DNA of 64,000 nt from Bacteroidales bacterium (GCA_017631875.1 JAGBSL010000033.1:1-64000); one strand, 5' to 3'; shown: positions 1 to 9,848, counted from the first letter of the stretch. A program made the numbers and translations. The notes: generated from the sequence alone by a model not told the origin.

Positions 1-25
1 AGGAAAAATATAAAAATATCTAGAT

Positions 26-178
26 ATGAAAAGAACATTCCAACCATCAGAGCGCAAGCGCCGCAACAAGCACGGTTTCCGCGAGCGCATGTCGACTCCT
101 AACGGACGTCGCGTATTGGCAGCACGCCGCCGTCGTGGCCGCAAGAAGCTTACAGTATCATCTGAGGACAGATGGTAA
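26..178 (+). CDS. rpmH: 50S ribosomal protein L34
   Basis: The 50-residue, extremely basic product starts [18 protein letters not shown] and ends in an Arg/Lys-rich stretch, the signature of bacterial L34, a small protein of the large ribosomal subunit that binds 23S rRNA. The length matches the family. The ATG is fixed by the conserved N-terminus. The gene is monocistronic as far as the window shows and is followed within a few bases by a strong intrinsic terminator. Its promoter lies outside the window. Confidence 0.97.
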   Translation: MKRTFQPSERKRRNKHGFRERMSTPNGRRVLAARRRRGRKKLTVSSEDRW

Positions 179-183
179 AAAAT

Positions 184-220
184 AAAAGACCAGCCTTGAA
201 GGTTGGTCTTTTATTTTTTA
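184..220 (+). terminator. Terminator of rpmH
   Basis: A stem of about 14 bp (AAAAGACCAGCC paired with GGTTGGTCTTTT, one G-T pair) with a TTGA loop is followed by a T-rich run. It sits five bases after the rpmH stop. Confidence 0.88.
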
Positions 221-242
221 CCCTACTGTGCCGGTGAGCATA

Positions 243-272
243 AAAAAGGGACGACCAGTGGTCATCCCTTTT
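243..272 (-). terminator. Terminator of ettA
   Basis: Inverted repeat AAAAGGGA.GACCA / TGGTC.TCCCTTTT with one mismatch, lying immediately downstream of the leftward ettA stop codon. Its A/T flanks would let it work in both directions, so it may also insulate rpmH from ettA. Confidence 0.82.
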
Positions 273-277
273 AATTA

Positions 278-1957
278 TTATTCAGCCATCAGCTTCTTAT
301 ACTTGAAACGCTTAGGCTCCTCATTACCAAGTCGGCGCTTCTTATTCTCCTCGTACTCTGAGTATGTTCCCTCGAAGAAGTAGACCTGAGAGTCACCCTC
401 GAACGCAAGAATATGAGTTGCGATACGATCCAGGAACCAACGGTCATGGGAGATAACCACTGCACAACCAGCGAAGTTCTCAAGACCCTCCTCAAGCGCA
501 CGGATAGTGTTTACATCCACGTCGTTAGTAGGCTCGTCGAGAAGAAGCACGTTACCCTCATCCTTGAGAGTCAAGGCAAGGTGGAGACGGTTTCTCTCAC
601 CACCGGAAAGGATGCCGCAAAGCTTCTCCTGATCCGCTCCGGAGAAGTTGAAGCGAGAAACATATGCTCTTGCATTCACCTCTCTCTTGCCGAGTCTCAC
701 GAACTCAGAGTTCTCAGCGATAGTCTCATATACCGTCTTCTCAGGATCAATGCTCTTATGCTGCTGGTCGACATAAGCGATCTTTACAGTCTCACCGATT
801 GTAATCTCACCTGAATCAGGCTGGTCGAGTCCCATGATAAGGCGGAACAAAGTTGTCTTACCCGCACCGTTAGGACCGATCACGCCCACGATACCTGCTG
901 GCGGAAGCACGAAATTAAGGTTTTCGTACAAAAGCTTATCTCCATAAGCTTTTGAGACATTCTTGAACTCGATGACCTTGTTACCGAGTCTTGGTCCGTT
1001 AGGGATGAAGATCTCAAGGTTAGCCTCCTTCTCTCTTCCATCGTCAGCCGCCATCTTCTCATAAGCACCCAGACGGGCCTTAGACTTGGCGTGACGAGCC
1101 TTAGGAGCCATGCGCACCCACTCGAGCTCTCGCTCGAGAGCCTTGCGACGCTTGCTCTCCTGCTTCTCCTCCTGCGCAAGACGGGTGCTCTTCTGGTCAA
1201 GCCATGATGAGTAGTTACCTTTCCATGGAATTCCCTCTCCCCTGTCAAGCTCAAGAATCCATCCTGCAACATTATCAAGGAAGTAACGGTCGTGGGTTAC
1301 GGCGATCACGGTACCCTTATACTGCTGGAGATGCGCCTCAAGCCACTGGATACTCTCTGTATCGAGGTGGTTGGTAGGCTCATCAAGAAGAAGCACGTCA
1401 GGCTGACGGAGCAGCAGGCGGCAAAGAGCCACACGACGACGCTCACCTCCACTGAGTGTTGAAACCTTTGCATCCGACGGAGGGCACTGGAGTGCATCCA
1501 TAGCTCTTTCAAGCTTCGAATCGATCTCCCAACCACCGCAGTGCTCGATCTTCTCAGTAAGCTCGCCCTGGCGCTCGATCAGAGCTGCCATTTCCTCGTC
1601 AGACATAGGCTCGCAGAACTTCATGTTGACCTCCTCATACTCCTTGAGGATATCCATAACTTCCTGCACACCCTCCTGGACAACCTCGATTACGGTCTTG
1701 TCCGGATCCATCTGAGGCTCCTGCTCAAGGTATCCCACCGAGTAGCCCGGCGCCCATACCACTTCACCCTGGTATCCCTTCTCGATACCTGCGATAATCT
1801 TCATGAGCGTAGACTTACCAGAGCCGTTGAGACCCACGATACCGATCTTAGCGCCATAGAAGAAAGACAGGTAGATATCCTTGAGGATTACCCTATTGTT
1901 GTGAGGGAGGATCTTACCTACCCCGTTCATCGAAAAAATGATCTTCTCGTCTGCCAT
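278..1957 (-). CDS. ettA: ABC-F translational throttle ATPase EttA
   Basis: Soluble ABC-F protein with two ABC ATPase domains and no membrane segment. In the family, EttA binds the ribosomal E site and gates the first elongation steps according to the ATP/ADP ratio. Visible motifs are Walker A GLNGSGKST and signature LSGGERRRVALCR in domain 1, and GPNGAGKTT and LSGGERNRLHLA in domain 2, each followed by LLLDEPTN. The charged, Arg-rich linker between the domains fits ABC-F. The open frame runs 27 codons further upstream, but MADEKIIFSMNGVGK is the conserved N-terminus and gives 559 residues, the usual EttA length. It is transcribed alone from a TAnnTTTG promoter. Confidence 0.93.
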   Translation of the reverse strand: MADEKIIFSMNGVGKILPHNNRVILKDIYLSFFYGAKIGIVGLNGSGKSTLMKIIAGIEKGYQGEVVWAPGYSVGYLEQEPQMDPDKTVIEVVQEGVQEVMDILKEYEEVNMKFCEPMSDEEMAALIERQGELTEKIEHCGGWEIDSKLERAMDALQCPPSDAKVSTLSGGERRRVALCRLLLRQPDVLLLDEPTNHLDTESIQWLEAHLQQYKGTVIAVTHDRYFLDNVAGWILELDRGEGIPWKGNYSSWLDQKSTRLAQEEKQESKRRKALERELEWVRMAPKARHAKSKARLGAYEKMAADDGREKEANLEIFIPNGPRLGNKVIEFKNVSKAYGDKLLYENLNFVLPPAGIVGVIGPNGAGKTTLFRLIMGLDQPDSGEITIGETVKIAYVDQQHKSIDPEKTVYETIAENSEFVRLGKREVNARAYVSRFNFSGADQEKLCGILSGGERNRLHLALTLKDEGNVLLLDEPTNDVDVNTIRALEEGLENFAGCAVVISHDRWFLDRIATHILAFEGDSQVYFFEGTYSEYEENKKRRLGNEEPKRFKYKKLMAE

Positions 1958-1983
1958 ATTATTATATAAGTATGAATTTGCGG

Positions 1984-1991
1984 CAAAGATA
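1984..1991 (-). promoter_or_regulatory. -7 promoter element for ettA
   Basis: Reverse-strand TATCTTTG matches the Bacteroidetes -7 consensus TAnnTTTG, about 27 bases upstream of the chosen ettA start. It lies inside the longer open frame, which supports the downstream start. Confidence 0.75.
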
Positions 1992-1995
1992 GCAT

Positions 1996-3093
1996 TTATT
2001 TTTTCTTCTTGGAAAGCCTCACCTTCTCTTTCCTGCACCAGTCGCTAGGATTCTCATTCATGAAGAGACGAAAAGCCATGTTGAAGGATACGATCGTATT
2101 GAATCCGCACAAAGGCCAGAGTTCCGATATCTTCAGTTCAGGATTGTTCCTGAAACATTCCATAGAGAACATGACCCTGTGATAATTGACATACTGACAG
2201 AAGTTTCTGCCTGTACATTGGCATATGGCCCTTGAAATATACACCTTATTAGAAAACACCCGCGCCACGACATCATTGATTGTAAGATTTCCGTTAAGAA
2301 AAGGCTTCTCCTCATCAAAATATGCCTGTATCCTCTCATATAGCTCCTTATACATATTCTCCTGCCCAGGAGAAACCGACGCAGACTCAACAGGCGAGAT
2401 GCGCATAGATTCCACAATCCTCCTCTCATGCCTCTGAAAGACAGCGAACACCGAATCATATGCGATCCTGACGCCCAATGCCGCCAGCATAAGGGTCAAA
2501 AGCACAATTGAAACAACACATACCCATACACATGAAGAAAAAGAAGCATAGAATCCTATCAGGAAAAGCAGACCGACAGCATATAGCGAATCCACTGACA
2601 AGCACAGAACTGTCCACACCGTGCCCGATTGCATCAGGTCATGTATCTTCCACAATCTCATCGCCACAGTGTACACATATGTAGTCAGCCATATTCCGCC
2701 AAGAATGCAGGCCACTATCCCCATCACCTTCGGTCCTTCCGGACGAAATACCCCGAATGTACATAATATATAGTATAATGACATTAATACCGACACAGCT
2801 ATATCGGCAATGACGACAGCCTTCTTGTGAGACGAACTCATCAATGTATTCGTCAAAGCAGAAAAGGAGATCAAAGTAATCATGATGTCAACAGGTATCC
2901 TGTGGATCACATCAGCTCCTGCGACAAGATCGCATATCATCAGGAATGCGCATACGGCAAGTGTCGCCGCTCCATATGTCCTGCCGAAGGTTGCAAGAGC
3001 CTTATATCTGAGATTGCGGGCTAGGAGTACTCCGGCCAGAAAAAATACCACAGTCACAAATGCCGACACTAAAAATATATCCATAATCAACAT
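1996..3093 (-). CDS. Membrane-anchored AraC-family regulator
   Basis: The N-terminal two thirds contains about six or seven hydrophobic segments. A cytoplasmic C-terminal AraC-type helix-turn-helix domain follows (roughly residues 250-355, including NGNLTINDVVARVFSNKVYISR and the second helix pair ending in FMNENPSDWCRKEK). This 7TM-AraC layout is common in Bacteroidetes and suggests a membrane sensor that directly controls transcription; the signal and targets cannot be read from the sequence. Two starts are possible (MLIMDIF, three codons apart). The tail is unusually lysine-rich. The 3' end lies just upstream of the ettA promoter, so read-through could reach ettA. Confidence 0.82.
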   Translation of the reverse strand: MLIMDIFLVSAFVTVVFFLAGVLLARNLRYKALATFGRTYGAATLAVCAFLMICDLVAGADVIHRIPVDIMITLISFSALTNTLMSSSHKKAVVIADIAVSVLMSLYYILCTFGVFRPEGPKVMGIVACILGGIWLTTYVYTVAMRLWKIHDLMQSGTVWTVLCLSVDSLYAVGLLFLIGFYASFSSCVWVCVVSIVLLTLMLAALGVRIAYDSVFAVFQRHERRIVESMRISPVESASVSPGQENMYKELYERIQAYFDEEKPFLNGNLTINDVVARVFSNKVYISRAICQCTGRNFCQYVNYHRVMFSMECFRNNPELKISELWPLCGFNTIVSFNMAFRLFMNENPSDWCRKEKVRLSKKKK

Positions 3094-3106
3094 AGTTTGT
3101 TTAGTG

Positions 3107-3114
3107 CAAAAGTA
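3107..3114 (-). promoter_or_regulatory. -7 promoter element for the AraC-type regulator
   Basis: Reverse-strand TACTTTTG fits TAnnTTTG, 13 bases upstream of the first possible ATG. The predicted 5' leader is very short (about 8-17 nt, depending on the start used). Confidence 0.65.
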
Positions 3115-3137
3115 TATAAAGTTTCACCTCAAAAAGA

Positions 3138-3180
3138 ATGTGAATCCCGGTAAGTCATTCAAAACTACCGGGATTCACAT
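3138..3180 (-). terminator. Terminator of the leuS-yitT-yitT operon
   Basis: A perfect 15-bp inverted repeat (ATGTGAATCCCGGTA and its complement) with a 13-nt loop lies 45 bases downstream of the last yitT-like gene. In the leftward direction it is followed by TTCTTTTTG. A/T homopolymer runs lie between it and the stop codon. Confidence 0.85.
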
Positions 3181-3224
3181 CAACTTTTTCTTTTTTTTAT
3201 AATTTTTTCTTTTTTTTAAAATCT

Positions 3225-4169
3225 CTACTTCTTCGTCTTGACCTTGATTGTATCAAAACCCTGTCCATATACTCCCATGACAGACGAAACTGAAAGGAAT
3301 GCATCAGGATCAATAGACTTGACATAACGGAGCAAGAGATTAAGATCGGTCTTTCTGGTAACCACCATAAGGACCTCTTTTTCCTCCTTCGAATACCATC
3401 CCTTTGCAGGGATGACAGTGACACCTCTCTTCATATCGAACGCAATTGCATCCGCCATTTCAGCCACCTTCTTGGTGAAGATAAACACCTGGACAGACTG
3501 TTTCGAACCTGATATGTAAAGGTCGATTGCATATCCGCATACTGTCACCTGCATCAGACCGTATACGACGATTGCAATCTTCTCTGGATATGGAAGGAGT
3601 TCACCTGCCGCGTTGTAAGAAGGAAGGAGCAGCGATGACAAGATGATCATGATATCAATGATAAGGATCACGCGTCCTGGAGAAGACGGCTTGAACTTAC
3701 ACCATATCAAGGCAATGATGTCAGTTCCTCCTGTACTTCCACCCTGAGACATCGAAAGTCCTATACCGACTCCGGCCATGATACCACCGAGTACCGTGCA
3801 CACTATCTTGCTGTCCTGCGAGAACTCAGCAACAAAATCAACAGGAATGAAGGTCTGTGTCACCTCGAGCATTACTGATGTCGCTATAATCGCGTATATT
3901 GTCTTTGCACCGAAGCCCGTACCAAGAATCTTGGTTCCTATAATAAGAAGAAGTATGTTCAGCACGAAGAACGTAACAGAAATCGGAATGGCGCCCTGTG
4001 TCGCATATTGAAGTATCGCAGCAAAACCTGTAACTCCACCGCCGATCATTCCGTTAGGCGTCAGGAACATCGCCCATCCGAGCGCATACATTGAAAGGCC
4101 GAGGGTAATAAGGAGATACTCCTTAATAAGCGTTCCTACAGAAGCCTTATCTAATTTCAACTTATTCAT
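3225..4169 (-). CDS. YitT family membrane protein (distal copy)
   Basis: Protein of 314 residues with an N-terminal membrane region of about five or six helices (DUF161/YitT). A soluble C-terminal DUF2179-type domain follows from about residue 225 (RGVTVIPAKGWYSKEEKEVLMVV). The transported substrate of most YitT proteins is unknown. The conserved GGSTGGTDIIA loop is present. The start overlaps the stop of the upstream paralogue by four bases (ATGA), so the two are translationally coupled. The adjacent paralogue suggests they may form a heteromer; that is inference. Confidence 0.88.
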   Translation of the reverse strand: MNKLKLDKASVGTLIKEYLLITLGLSMYALGWAMFLTPNGMIGGGVTGFAAILQYATQGAIPISVTFFVLNILLLIIGTKILGTGFGAKTIYAIIATSVMLEVTQTFIPVDFVAEFSQDSKIVCTVLGGIMAGVGIGLSMSQGGSTGGTDIIALIWCKFKPSSPGRVILIIDIMIILSSLLLPSYNAAGELLPYPEKIAIVVYGLMQVTVCGYAIDLYISGSKQSVQVFIFTKKVAEMADAIAFDMKRGVTVIPAKGWYSKEEKEVLMVVTRKTDLNLLLRYVKSIDPDAFLSVSSVMGVYGQGFDTIKVKTKK

Positions 4170-5089
4170 TTGACTTCCTCCTCTATCTTGTTAGTTTTCT
4201 TTAAGTTCATACCTGTCTTGACTTCCTCAAAGCCCTCACCGAACACGCTCATCGCAGTAGATACGGATATGAACGCCTTAGGGTCGATGGATTTGATTTC
4301 TCTGACAATCTCGTTCATCTGCATTTTTCTCGATACGATCAGAAGCACCTTGCTGTCCTTCTGAGAATACCATCCGACCGATTGAAGAGCTGTCACTCCA
4401 CGATGCACATCATATATTATATGGTCAGCGATTTCCTTGTACTTCGACGAGAACACCAGTATCTGCACTGACGACTTGTTGCCAAGGAGCACGAAATCGA
4501 TTCCGAATGAAAAGCCGAGCATGATCACATAAGCATATACCACATCTATGAGTCCCTTATCAGGAAGCAGGAAGAGAGATGCTATGATGAATATGTCGGT
4601 AAAAAGATATACCCTTCCAGGGGATACCGGCCAATACTTGTTGATCATCATGGCGATGATATCCGTTCCGCCGGAACTTCCGCCGCGAAGCAGGACAAGT
4701 CCCAGTCCGACAGACTCCAGGGCCGCACCCAGAAGCGCTCCGATCAGCTTGTCATTTTCAAAGTCATGACACTCCAAGGCCGGAAACATCGGTAGGACAT
4801 TAAAGAGCACAGACGTAAGGATGATCACATATATGGTCTTTACGCCGAATGCCTTTCCTATGGTCAGGAAGCCGATTACGAGCAGGCCGATGTTGATGAT
4901 CCAGTACGGAAGTCCCATCGGGATAGCACCACCGGTCGCGTACTCGATAATGGTACACAGACCGGTAAGTCCTCCACTTGTCAGTCCCGTAGGAATGATG
5001 ATGGACGTCCAGGCCATACAGAAGATCAAGGATCCGACAGTCATCAGGAAATAATCCCAAAGCGTCATCAGGAACTTGTTCGATTTCAT
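4166..5089 (-). CDS. YitT family membrane protein (proximal copy)
   Basis: Paralogue of the next gene, 307 residues, with the same architecture: membrane DUF161 region with GGSSGGTDIIAMM, then a C-terminal DUF2179-like domain with RGVTALQSVGWYSQKDSKVLLI. It begins 19 bases after leuS and ends overlapping the second copy, so leuS-yitT-yitT forms one transcription unit. The role is unknown beyond integral membrane location. The duplication looks old because the two copies are clearly diverged. Confidence 0.88.
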   Translation of the reverse strand: MKSNKFLMTLWDYFLMTVGSLIFCMAWTSIIIPTGLTSGGLTGLCTIIEYATGGAIPMGLPYWIINIGLLVIGFLTIGKAFGVKTIYVIILTSVLFNVLPMFPALECHDFENDKLIGALLGAALESVGLGLVLLRGGSSGGTDIIAMMINKYWPVSPGRVYLFTDIFIIASLFLLPDKGLIDVVYAYVIMLGFSFGIDFVLLGNKSSVQILVFSSKYKEIADHIIYDVHRGVTALQSVGWYSQKDSKVLLIVSRKMQMNEIVREIKSIDPKAFISVSTAMSVFGEGFEEVKTGMNLKKTNKIEEEVK

Positions 5090-5108
5090 AGGTCAGTTAT
5101 ATTGCAGT

Positions 5109-7874
5109 TTACTTTACTACGATGTTTACGATCTTACCAGGCACTACGATAACCTTCACGATGTTACCGCCGTCAACGTACTGGGCTGTCTTCTCGAGAC
5201 CACGCACATGAGCCTCGACATCTTCGCGCGACATGTCCTTCGAAAGATCGACTGTAAATCTTGTCTTTCCGTTGAACGATACGGCGTAAGTGCATGTATT
5301 CTCGACAGTGTATGCCTCGACATACTCAGGGAACTTCGCGTATGTGATGCTCTCGTTATGTCCGAGCGCCTCCCAAAGCTCCTCGCAGATATGCGGAGCG
5401 AACGGTGCAAGGAGGATGATCAGCTGCTCAAGAATCTCCTTCTTGTTGCACTTGAGTTCATAGAGTTCGTTAACGGCAATCATGAATGCACTGACTGCAG
5501 TATTGAACGAGAAGGCCTCGATGTCGGCCTGAACCTTTCCGATAAGCTTGTGGAGAGCCTTAAGCTCTGCCGGAGTCGCTTTCTCGTCTGTAACGATAAG
5601 ACCGTCACGGTCGTAGAACAATCTCCAGACTCTCTTGAGGAAGCGGTTAACACCGTCAATTCCCTTTGTATCCCATGGCTTGGACTGCTCGAGAGGTCCG
5701 AGGAACATCTCGTAAAGTCTCAGAGTATCAGCACCGTATGTATCGCAGATCATGTCTGGGTTAACGACGTTGAACATAGACTTGGACATCTTCTCGATAG
5801 CCCATCCGCAGATGTACTCGCCATCCTCGAGGATGAACTCCGCAGTAGCGAACTCCGGCATCCATGCCTTGAACGCTTCCATGTCGAGGCGATCGTTACG
5901 CACGATGTTCACGTCAACGTGGATTTCTGTTGTCTCATACTGATCCTTAAGGCCGTATGATACGAAGGTATTTGTATTGATGATTCTGTATACGAAGTTA
6001 GAGCGGCCCTGGATCATACCCTGGTTGATCAGCTTCTTGAAAGGCTCCTTCTCGCATACGTATCCGAGGTCATAGAGGAACTTGTTCCAGAAACGTGAAT
6101 AGATAAGGTGACCTGTAGCGTGCTCCGTACCACCGATGTAGAGGTCTACATTTCTCCAGTACTCGTCAGCCTCCTTGCCTACAAGGGCTTCCGAATTGTG
6201 CGGATCCATGTATCTGAGGTAGTATGCGCTACTGCCGGCGAAGCCAGGCATTGTGCTGAGCTCGATAGGGTATCCGTTGAATGTCCAGTCTGCAGCACGT
6301 CCGAGAGGCGGCTCGCCAGACTCTGTAGGAAGATACTTGTCAACCTCAGGGAGCTGGAGAGGAAGATCCTCAAGAGACATAGGGGTTGCGATGCCATCCT
6401 TGAAGTACATAGGGAAAGGCTCTCCCCAATATCTCTGACGAGAGAAGATCGCATCACGGAGACGGTAGTTGACCTTCCTGTGTCCGATGCCATGCTGCTC
6501 GACATAATCGATTGCTGCAGGAATTGCCTCCTTTACAGTCTTGCCATTGAGGAAGCCTGAATTGCACATGATTCCCTCCTTGGCGTCGAAACTTGACTCG
6601 CTTACGTCACAGCCCTCGATGAGAGGAATGATAGGAAGATTGAATGTCTTTGCAAAAGCATAGTCACGACTGTCATGGGCAGGAACGGCCATGATGGCGC
6701 CTGTACCATAACCTGCGAGCACATATTCTGAAATCCATACAGGGACCTTGTCACCTGTAAGCGGATTGACTGCATAAGATCCAGAGAATACGCCGGTTAC
6801 CTTTCTTGCCTCCATGAGACGCTCACGCTCTGTCTTCTTCTTTGCCATCTGGAGATACTCCTCTACGGCCTCCTTCTGCTCTGCAGTTGTGAGTTTCTCA
6901 ACCCACTCGCTCTCTGGAGCAAGAACCATGAAGGTAACTCCGAACACAGTATCTGCACGAGTTGTGAAGATAGTCATATCATACTCCTCAGTGCCGTTTG
7001 AAACCCTGAAAACCATCTCGGCACCCTGGCTCTTTCCGATCCAGTTGCGCTGCATGTCCTTAAGCGAATCTGTCCAGTCAAGCTCCTCGAGATCCTCAAG
7101 GAGACGGCCTGCATAGGCTGAAACGCGAAGTTGCCACTGAGTCATCTTCTTCTGCTCTACAGGGTGGCCTCCGCGAACAGAGTATCCTTCCTTCACCTCG
7201 TCGTTTGCGAGAACGGTTCCGAGTGCAGGACACCAGTTCACCGCTGTCTCGCCCTGATATGCAAGACGATACTGCATGAGCACGTCAGACTTTTCCTTCT
7301 CTGTGAATGAAGCCCACTGCTCTGCTGTGAACGGCTCCACATCACCGCACGCTGCGTCTACGGCTGCGCTTCCGCCTGCGGCGAAAGCCGCCTCGAGCTC
7401 AGCGATCGGACGAGCCTTCTGCTGCGCATTGTCATACCAGCTGCCGAACATCTGCAGGAACGCCCACTGTGTCCACTTGTAATACTCCGGCTCACAAGTA
7501 CGGATCTCACGTGACCAATCGTATGAGAAACCGATCCTGTCCATCTGCTCACGATAACGCGCAATGTTCTTCTCAGTTGTCACAGCCGGATGCTGTCCTG
7601 TCTGGATAGCATACTGCTCTGCAGGAAGACCAAACGCATCGTATCCCATAGGATGAAGCACGTTGAATCCGCAGAGTCTCTTGTAACGGCTGTAGATGTC
7701 GCTCGCGATGTATCCGAGCGGGTGTCCCACATGAAGACCCGCTCCTGAAGGATACGGGAACATGTCGAGAACATAATATTTAGGCCTGGTGCTGTCCACC
7801 TCAGCCTTGAATGTATGGTTGGCAGCCCAGAAGGCCTGCCACTTGCTCTCAATCTCTTTAAAATTGTAATCCAT
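5109..7874 (-). CDS. leuS: Leucyl-tRNA synthetase
   Basis: Class I aminoacyl-tRNA synthetase that charges tRNA-Leu. The HIGH-type motif is HVGH (residues 48-51) after the PYPSGAGL lead-in, and KMSKS is at 695-699. The CP1 editing region contains the conserved [12 protein letters not shown] and [16 protein letters not shown]. At 921 residues it is longer than the E. coli enzyme (860). Part of the extra length is an Ala-rich insertion near residues 145-205 and extra sequence before KMSKS, as in other Bacteroidetes LeuRS. It is first gene of an operon with two yitT-like genes. Confidence 0.97.
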   Translation of the reverse strand: MDYNFKEIESKWQAFWAANHTFKAEVDSTRPKYYVLDMFPYPSGAGLHVGHPLGYIASDIYSRYKRLCGFNVLHPMGYDAFGLPAEQYAIQTGQHPAVTTEKNIARYREQMDRIGFSYDWSREIRTCEPEYYKWTQWAFLQMFGSWYDNAQQKARPIAELEAAFAAGGSAAVDAACGDVEPFTAEQWASFTEKEKSDVLMQYRLAYQGETAVNWCPALGTVLANDEVKEGYSVRGGHPVEQKKMTQWQLRVSAYAGRLLEDLEELDWTDSLKDMQRNWIGKSQGAEMVFRVSNGTEEYDMTIFTTRADTVFGVTFMVLAPESEWVEKLTTAEQKEAVEEYLQMAKKKTERERLMEARKVTGVFSGSYAVNPLTGDKVPVWISEYVLAGYGTGAIMAVPAHDSRDYAFAKTFNLPIIPLIEGCDVSESSFDAKEGIMCNSGFLNGKTVKEAIPAAIDYVEQHGIGHRKVNYRLRDAIFSRQRYWGEPFPMYFKDGIATPMSLEDLPLQLPEVDKYLPTESGEPPLGRAADWTFNGYPIELSTMPGFAGSSAYYLRYMDPHNSEALVGKEADEYWRNVDLYIGGTEHATGHLIYSRFWNKFLYDLGYVCEKEPFKKLINQGMIQGRSNFVYRIINTNTFVSYGLKDQYETTEIHVDVNIVRNDRLDMEAFKAWMPEFATAEFILEDGEYICGWAIEKMSKSMFNVVNPDMICDTYGADTLRLYEMFLGPLEQSKPWDTKGIDGVNRFLKRVWRLFYDRDGLIVTDEKATPAELKALHKLIGKVQADIEAFSFNTAVSAFMIAVNELYELKCNKKEILEQLIILLAPFAPHICEELWEALGHNESITYAKFPEYVEAYTVENTCTYAVSFNGKTRFTVDLSKDMSREDVEAHVRGLEKTAQYVDGGNIVKVIVVPGKIVNIVVK

Positions 7875-7896
7875 AGGTCATTTATGTAAAATCTTT

Positions 7897-7904
7897 CAAA
7901 GATA
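7897..7904 (-). promoter_or_regulatory. -7 promoter element for the leuS operon
   Basis: Reverse-strand TATCTTTG lies in the 33-base gap between the M28/TonB gene and leuS, giving leuS its own start of transcription with a leader of about 16 nt. Confidence 0.72.
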
Positions 7905-7907
7905 ATA

Positions 7908-9269
7908 TTATTTCTTTATTCCAAAGCTCGCTTTGCCCTTCTTTTCGAGGCGGAATTCTACTGGAATCGTCATCGAACAGCGGACTTTCTCACCTTTATG
8001 CCTTGCAGGTCTCCATTTCGGCGAAGCACTGACCACCTTGACAGCCTCGGCATCAAGTTCCGGAGACACTCCCTTGACTACCTTGACGTCAGTCACCTTT
8101 CCGTCAATACCAATAACGAACTCTACCATCACACGTCCCTGAATGCCATCCCTTACGGCTTCCTGAGGGTACTTCAAATACTGATACACCCACTTCTCAA
8201 GGAATTGTCTAGGATCAGAGCTGTTAAGGAACATCGGTCTATAGTCACAGTCTGTATATGCCACCACATCCTTTGCAGCTGTTCCCTTCTTTTTGGGTGC
8301 AGCATCTGGGCGGAAGGCGATCTGCCCGTTCCAGTCCGCCAGGGTCAGAGTCGCATTGTAAATATACTCCAGCTCCCTCTCCATGCAGTCATAGTCGATG
8401 ATGGACTCGGTATCCCTCTCAGTGTTATGCTCGGAATATCTTCCCGTAGTAAACATTACTGACGGTATTTCCTTCGCATAGAACACCCTATGGTCTGACG
8501 GATATGGCTCTGCTGCAACTATATCCGGCACAATCGGTTGAAGGCTTCCGGACAATGTCCTCAGAATTGAATTCATATCTGCATTAGACGACGTATATGC
8601 ATAGAAACCGTTATAGCCGGTACCGAGCATATCAAGATTTATCATAGCATCTACCGTTCCGAAGTTCTCGAAAGACCTGTTGACAAAATACCACGCACCG
8701 GCAAAAGTCTCGCATGAGGCGCCGAACGCCACAAAAACAACTGAACGTCGGAACATTATCCTGTTCGTTTCCACCATCTTAGCCAGCTCAAGAAGCATAG
8801 ACAATCCCGAAGCATTGCCATTTGCGCCATAGAAAGTCTTATAGGTCTGCTGTCCGTCAATGGTCATGGGCATCATGCCAAGGTTATCTAACCTCGCTCC
8901 GACAACTATGATATTGTTCTCCAGACTTTTGTCATAACCCTGTACGTAGGCTACGACATTGCGTGACCGGAGCGTATCTCCATCTTCCGTCACGACGCCA
9001 AACACATCGCCTTCCTTAGGAGTAAGCACATCCAGCCCATACTTTTCAAACTGCTCTGCCACATACTCGGCAGCCAGTTTCTCACCCTCAGTACCGGCGC
9101 CGCGACCTTCCATCATGGAAGAAGCCAGCATGCGGACGTGCTCCTTCAGCGCGGCCGAAGTCTCGCTGTCATAAAGGTCTTCGTATGCATTGCCGCCGCG
9201 GAACTGCGCCCCTGCGGACATGGAAACAAGAAGCGACATTATCAATGTCGCTAACTTAAAAACTTTCAT
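7908..9269 (-). CDS. Degenerate M28-type peptidase fused to TonB C-terminal domain
   Basis: Secreted protein of 453 residues: signal peptide (residues 1-21, ending SAGAQ), M28 aminopeptidase-like domain (about 40-325), then a TonB C-terminal domain (about 360-445; YPQEAVRDGIQGRVMVEFVI and PKWRPARHKGE). In M28 enzymes the zinc ligands and base come from HxD, DN, EE, D and H. Here HYDHLG is replaced by RLDNLG (Arg126), ADDNASG by ANGNASG (Gly151) and the EE pair by Ser185-Cys186; only Asp213 (NLDMLG) and His260 (SDH) remain. Loss of catalysis is therefore inferred. It is cotranscribed with the SPOR lipoprotein, two bases upstream, which suggests an envelope role, perhaps peptide or peptidoglycan binding. 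Confidence 0.85.
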   Translation of the reverse strand: MKVFKLATLIMSLLVSMSAGAQFRGGNAYEDLYDSETSAALKEHVRMLASSMMEGRGAGTEGEKLAAEYVAEQFEKYGLDVLTPKEGDVFGVVTEDGDTLRSRNVVAYVQGYDKSLENNIIVVGARLDNLGMMPMTIDGQQTYKTFYGANGNASGLSMLLELAKMVETNRIMFRRSVVFVAFGASCETFAGAWYFVNRSFENFGTVDAMINLDMLGTGYNGFYAYTSSNADMNSILRTLSGSLQPIVPDIVAAEPYPSDHRVFYAKEIPSVMFTTGRYSEHNTERDTESIIDYDCMERELEYIYNATLTLADWNGQIAFRPDAAPKKKGTAAKDVVAYTDCDYRPMFLNSSDPRQFLEKWVYQYLKYPQEAVRDGIQGRVMVEFVIGIDGKVTDVKVVKGVSPELDAEAVKVVSASPKWRPARHKGEKVRCSMTIPVEFRLEKKGKASFGIKK

Positions 9270-9271
9270 AA

Positions 9272-9814
9272 TTACTCAATCATTAGAATCCATGCATCGT
9301 CCGGACACGCTCCTAGCCTCCGCAGTTCATTGAATCCAGCCAATGCATAATGGATTTTGTTAACCGGGCAAGTACCAACAGCAATCATGCCATTTCGCAT
9401 CCTGATGAAATGAGGCGCAAAATCCCCTGCCTCTCCTACCTCTTCCAACTTCTTCTGAGCATTAACTTTGTCTCTGAAGGAGCCGACTATAACACGATAT
9501 CGGAAACCATCGTCTTGCGGCCATACTCCGTCCTCGACTATTCCTCCAAGGCTGGATGACGTATAAAGACGGACACCGTTTTCCTTGATATATCGGCAAG
9601 CTTCAATCGAATCCGCCTCATTCTTGGCAACAAGCTCCAACGAATCCTCGACAGCTTTCTGCCTTGCCGCCTTTGCCTCAAGGTCTGCTATCATCTCTTG
9701 TCGCTTGACCTCGATCACGTCACTTGTCGGACGTCCCGCAAGCTTCCTGAAGAAATCACATCCTGTCACGGTCATCATGACCGCAGCAAACAGCAATATA
9801 TAACTCTTTTTCAT
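9272..9814 (-). CDS. SPOR domain lipoprotein
   Basis: Product of 180 residues starting MKKSYILLF, with a lipoprotein signal ending at VTGC (lipobox Cys17). A charged helical segment of about 60 residues rich in Ala/Glu/Lys follows, then a C-terminal SPOR-like domain (YRVIVGSFRDKVNAQKKL to the end). SPOR domains bind denuded glycan strands of septal peptidoglycan, so an envelope or division-site role is likely. The open frame extends 102 codons further upstream, but that part crosses the promoter and has no coding character. It is first gene of a two-gene operon with the M28/TonB fusion. Confidence 0.85.
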   Translation of the reverse strand: MKKSYILLFAAVMMTVTGCDFFRKLAGRPTSDVIEVKRQEMIADLEAKAARQKAVEDSLELVAKNEADSIEACRYIKENGVRLYTSSSLGGIVEDGVWPQDDGFRYRVIVGSFRDKVNAQKKLEEVGEAGDFAPHFIRMRNGMIAVGTCPVNKIHYALAGFNELRRLGACPDDAWILMIE

Positions 9815-9840
9815 AGCATTCAGATATTCGCACATTCGTG

Positions 9841-9848
9841 CAAATTTA
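9841..9848 (-). promoter_or_regulatory. -7 promoter element for the SPOR-M28 operon
   Basis: Reverse-strand TAAATTTG, 26 bases upstream of the MKKSY start. It is back to back with the capA promoter 33 bases away. Confidence 0.68.

Noticed and set aside
5076..5960. Long 294-codon forward ORF opposite leuS
   Set aside because: It is the antisense shadow of the leuS 3' part, which has clear synthetase motifs; no promoter or protein features.
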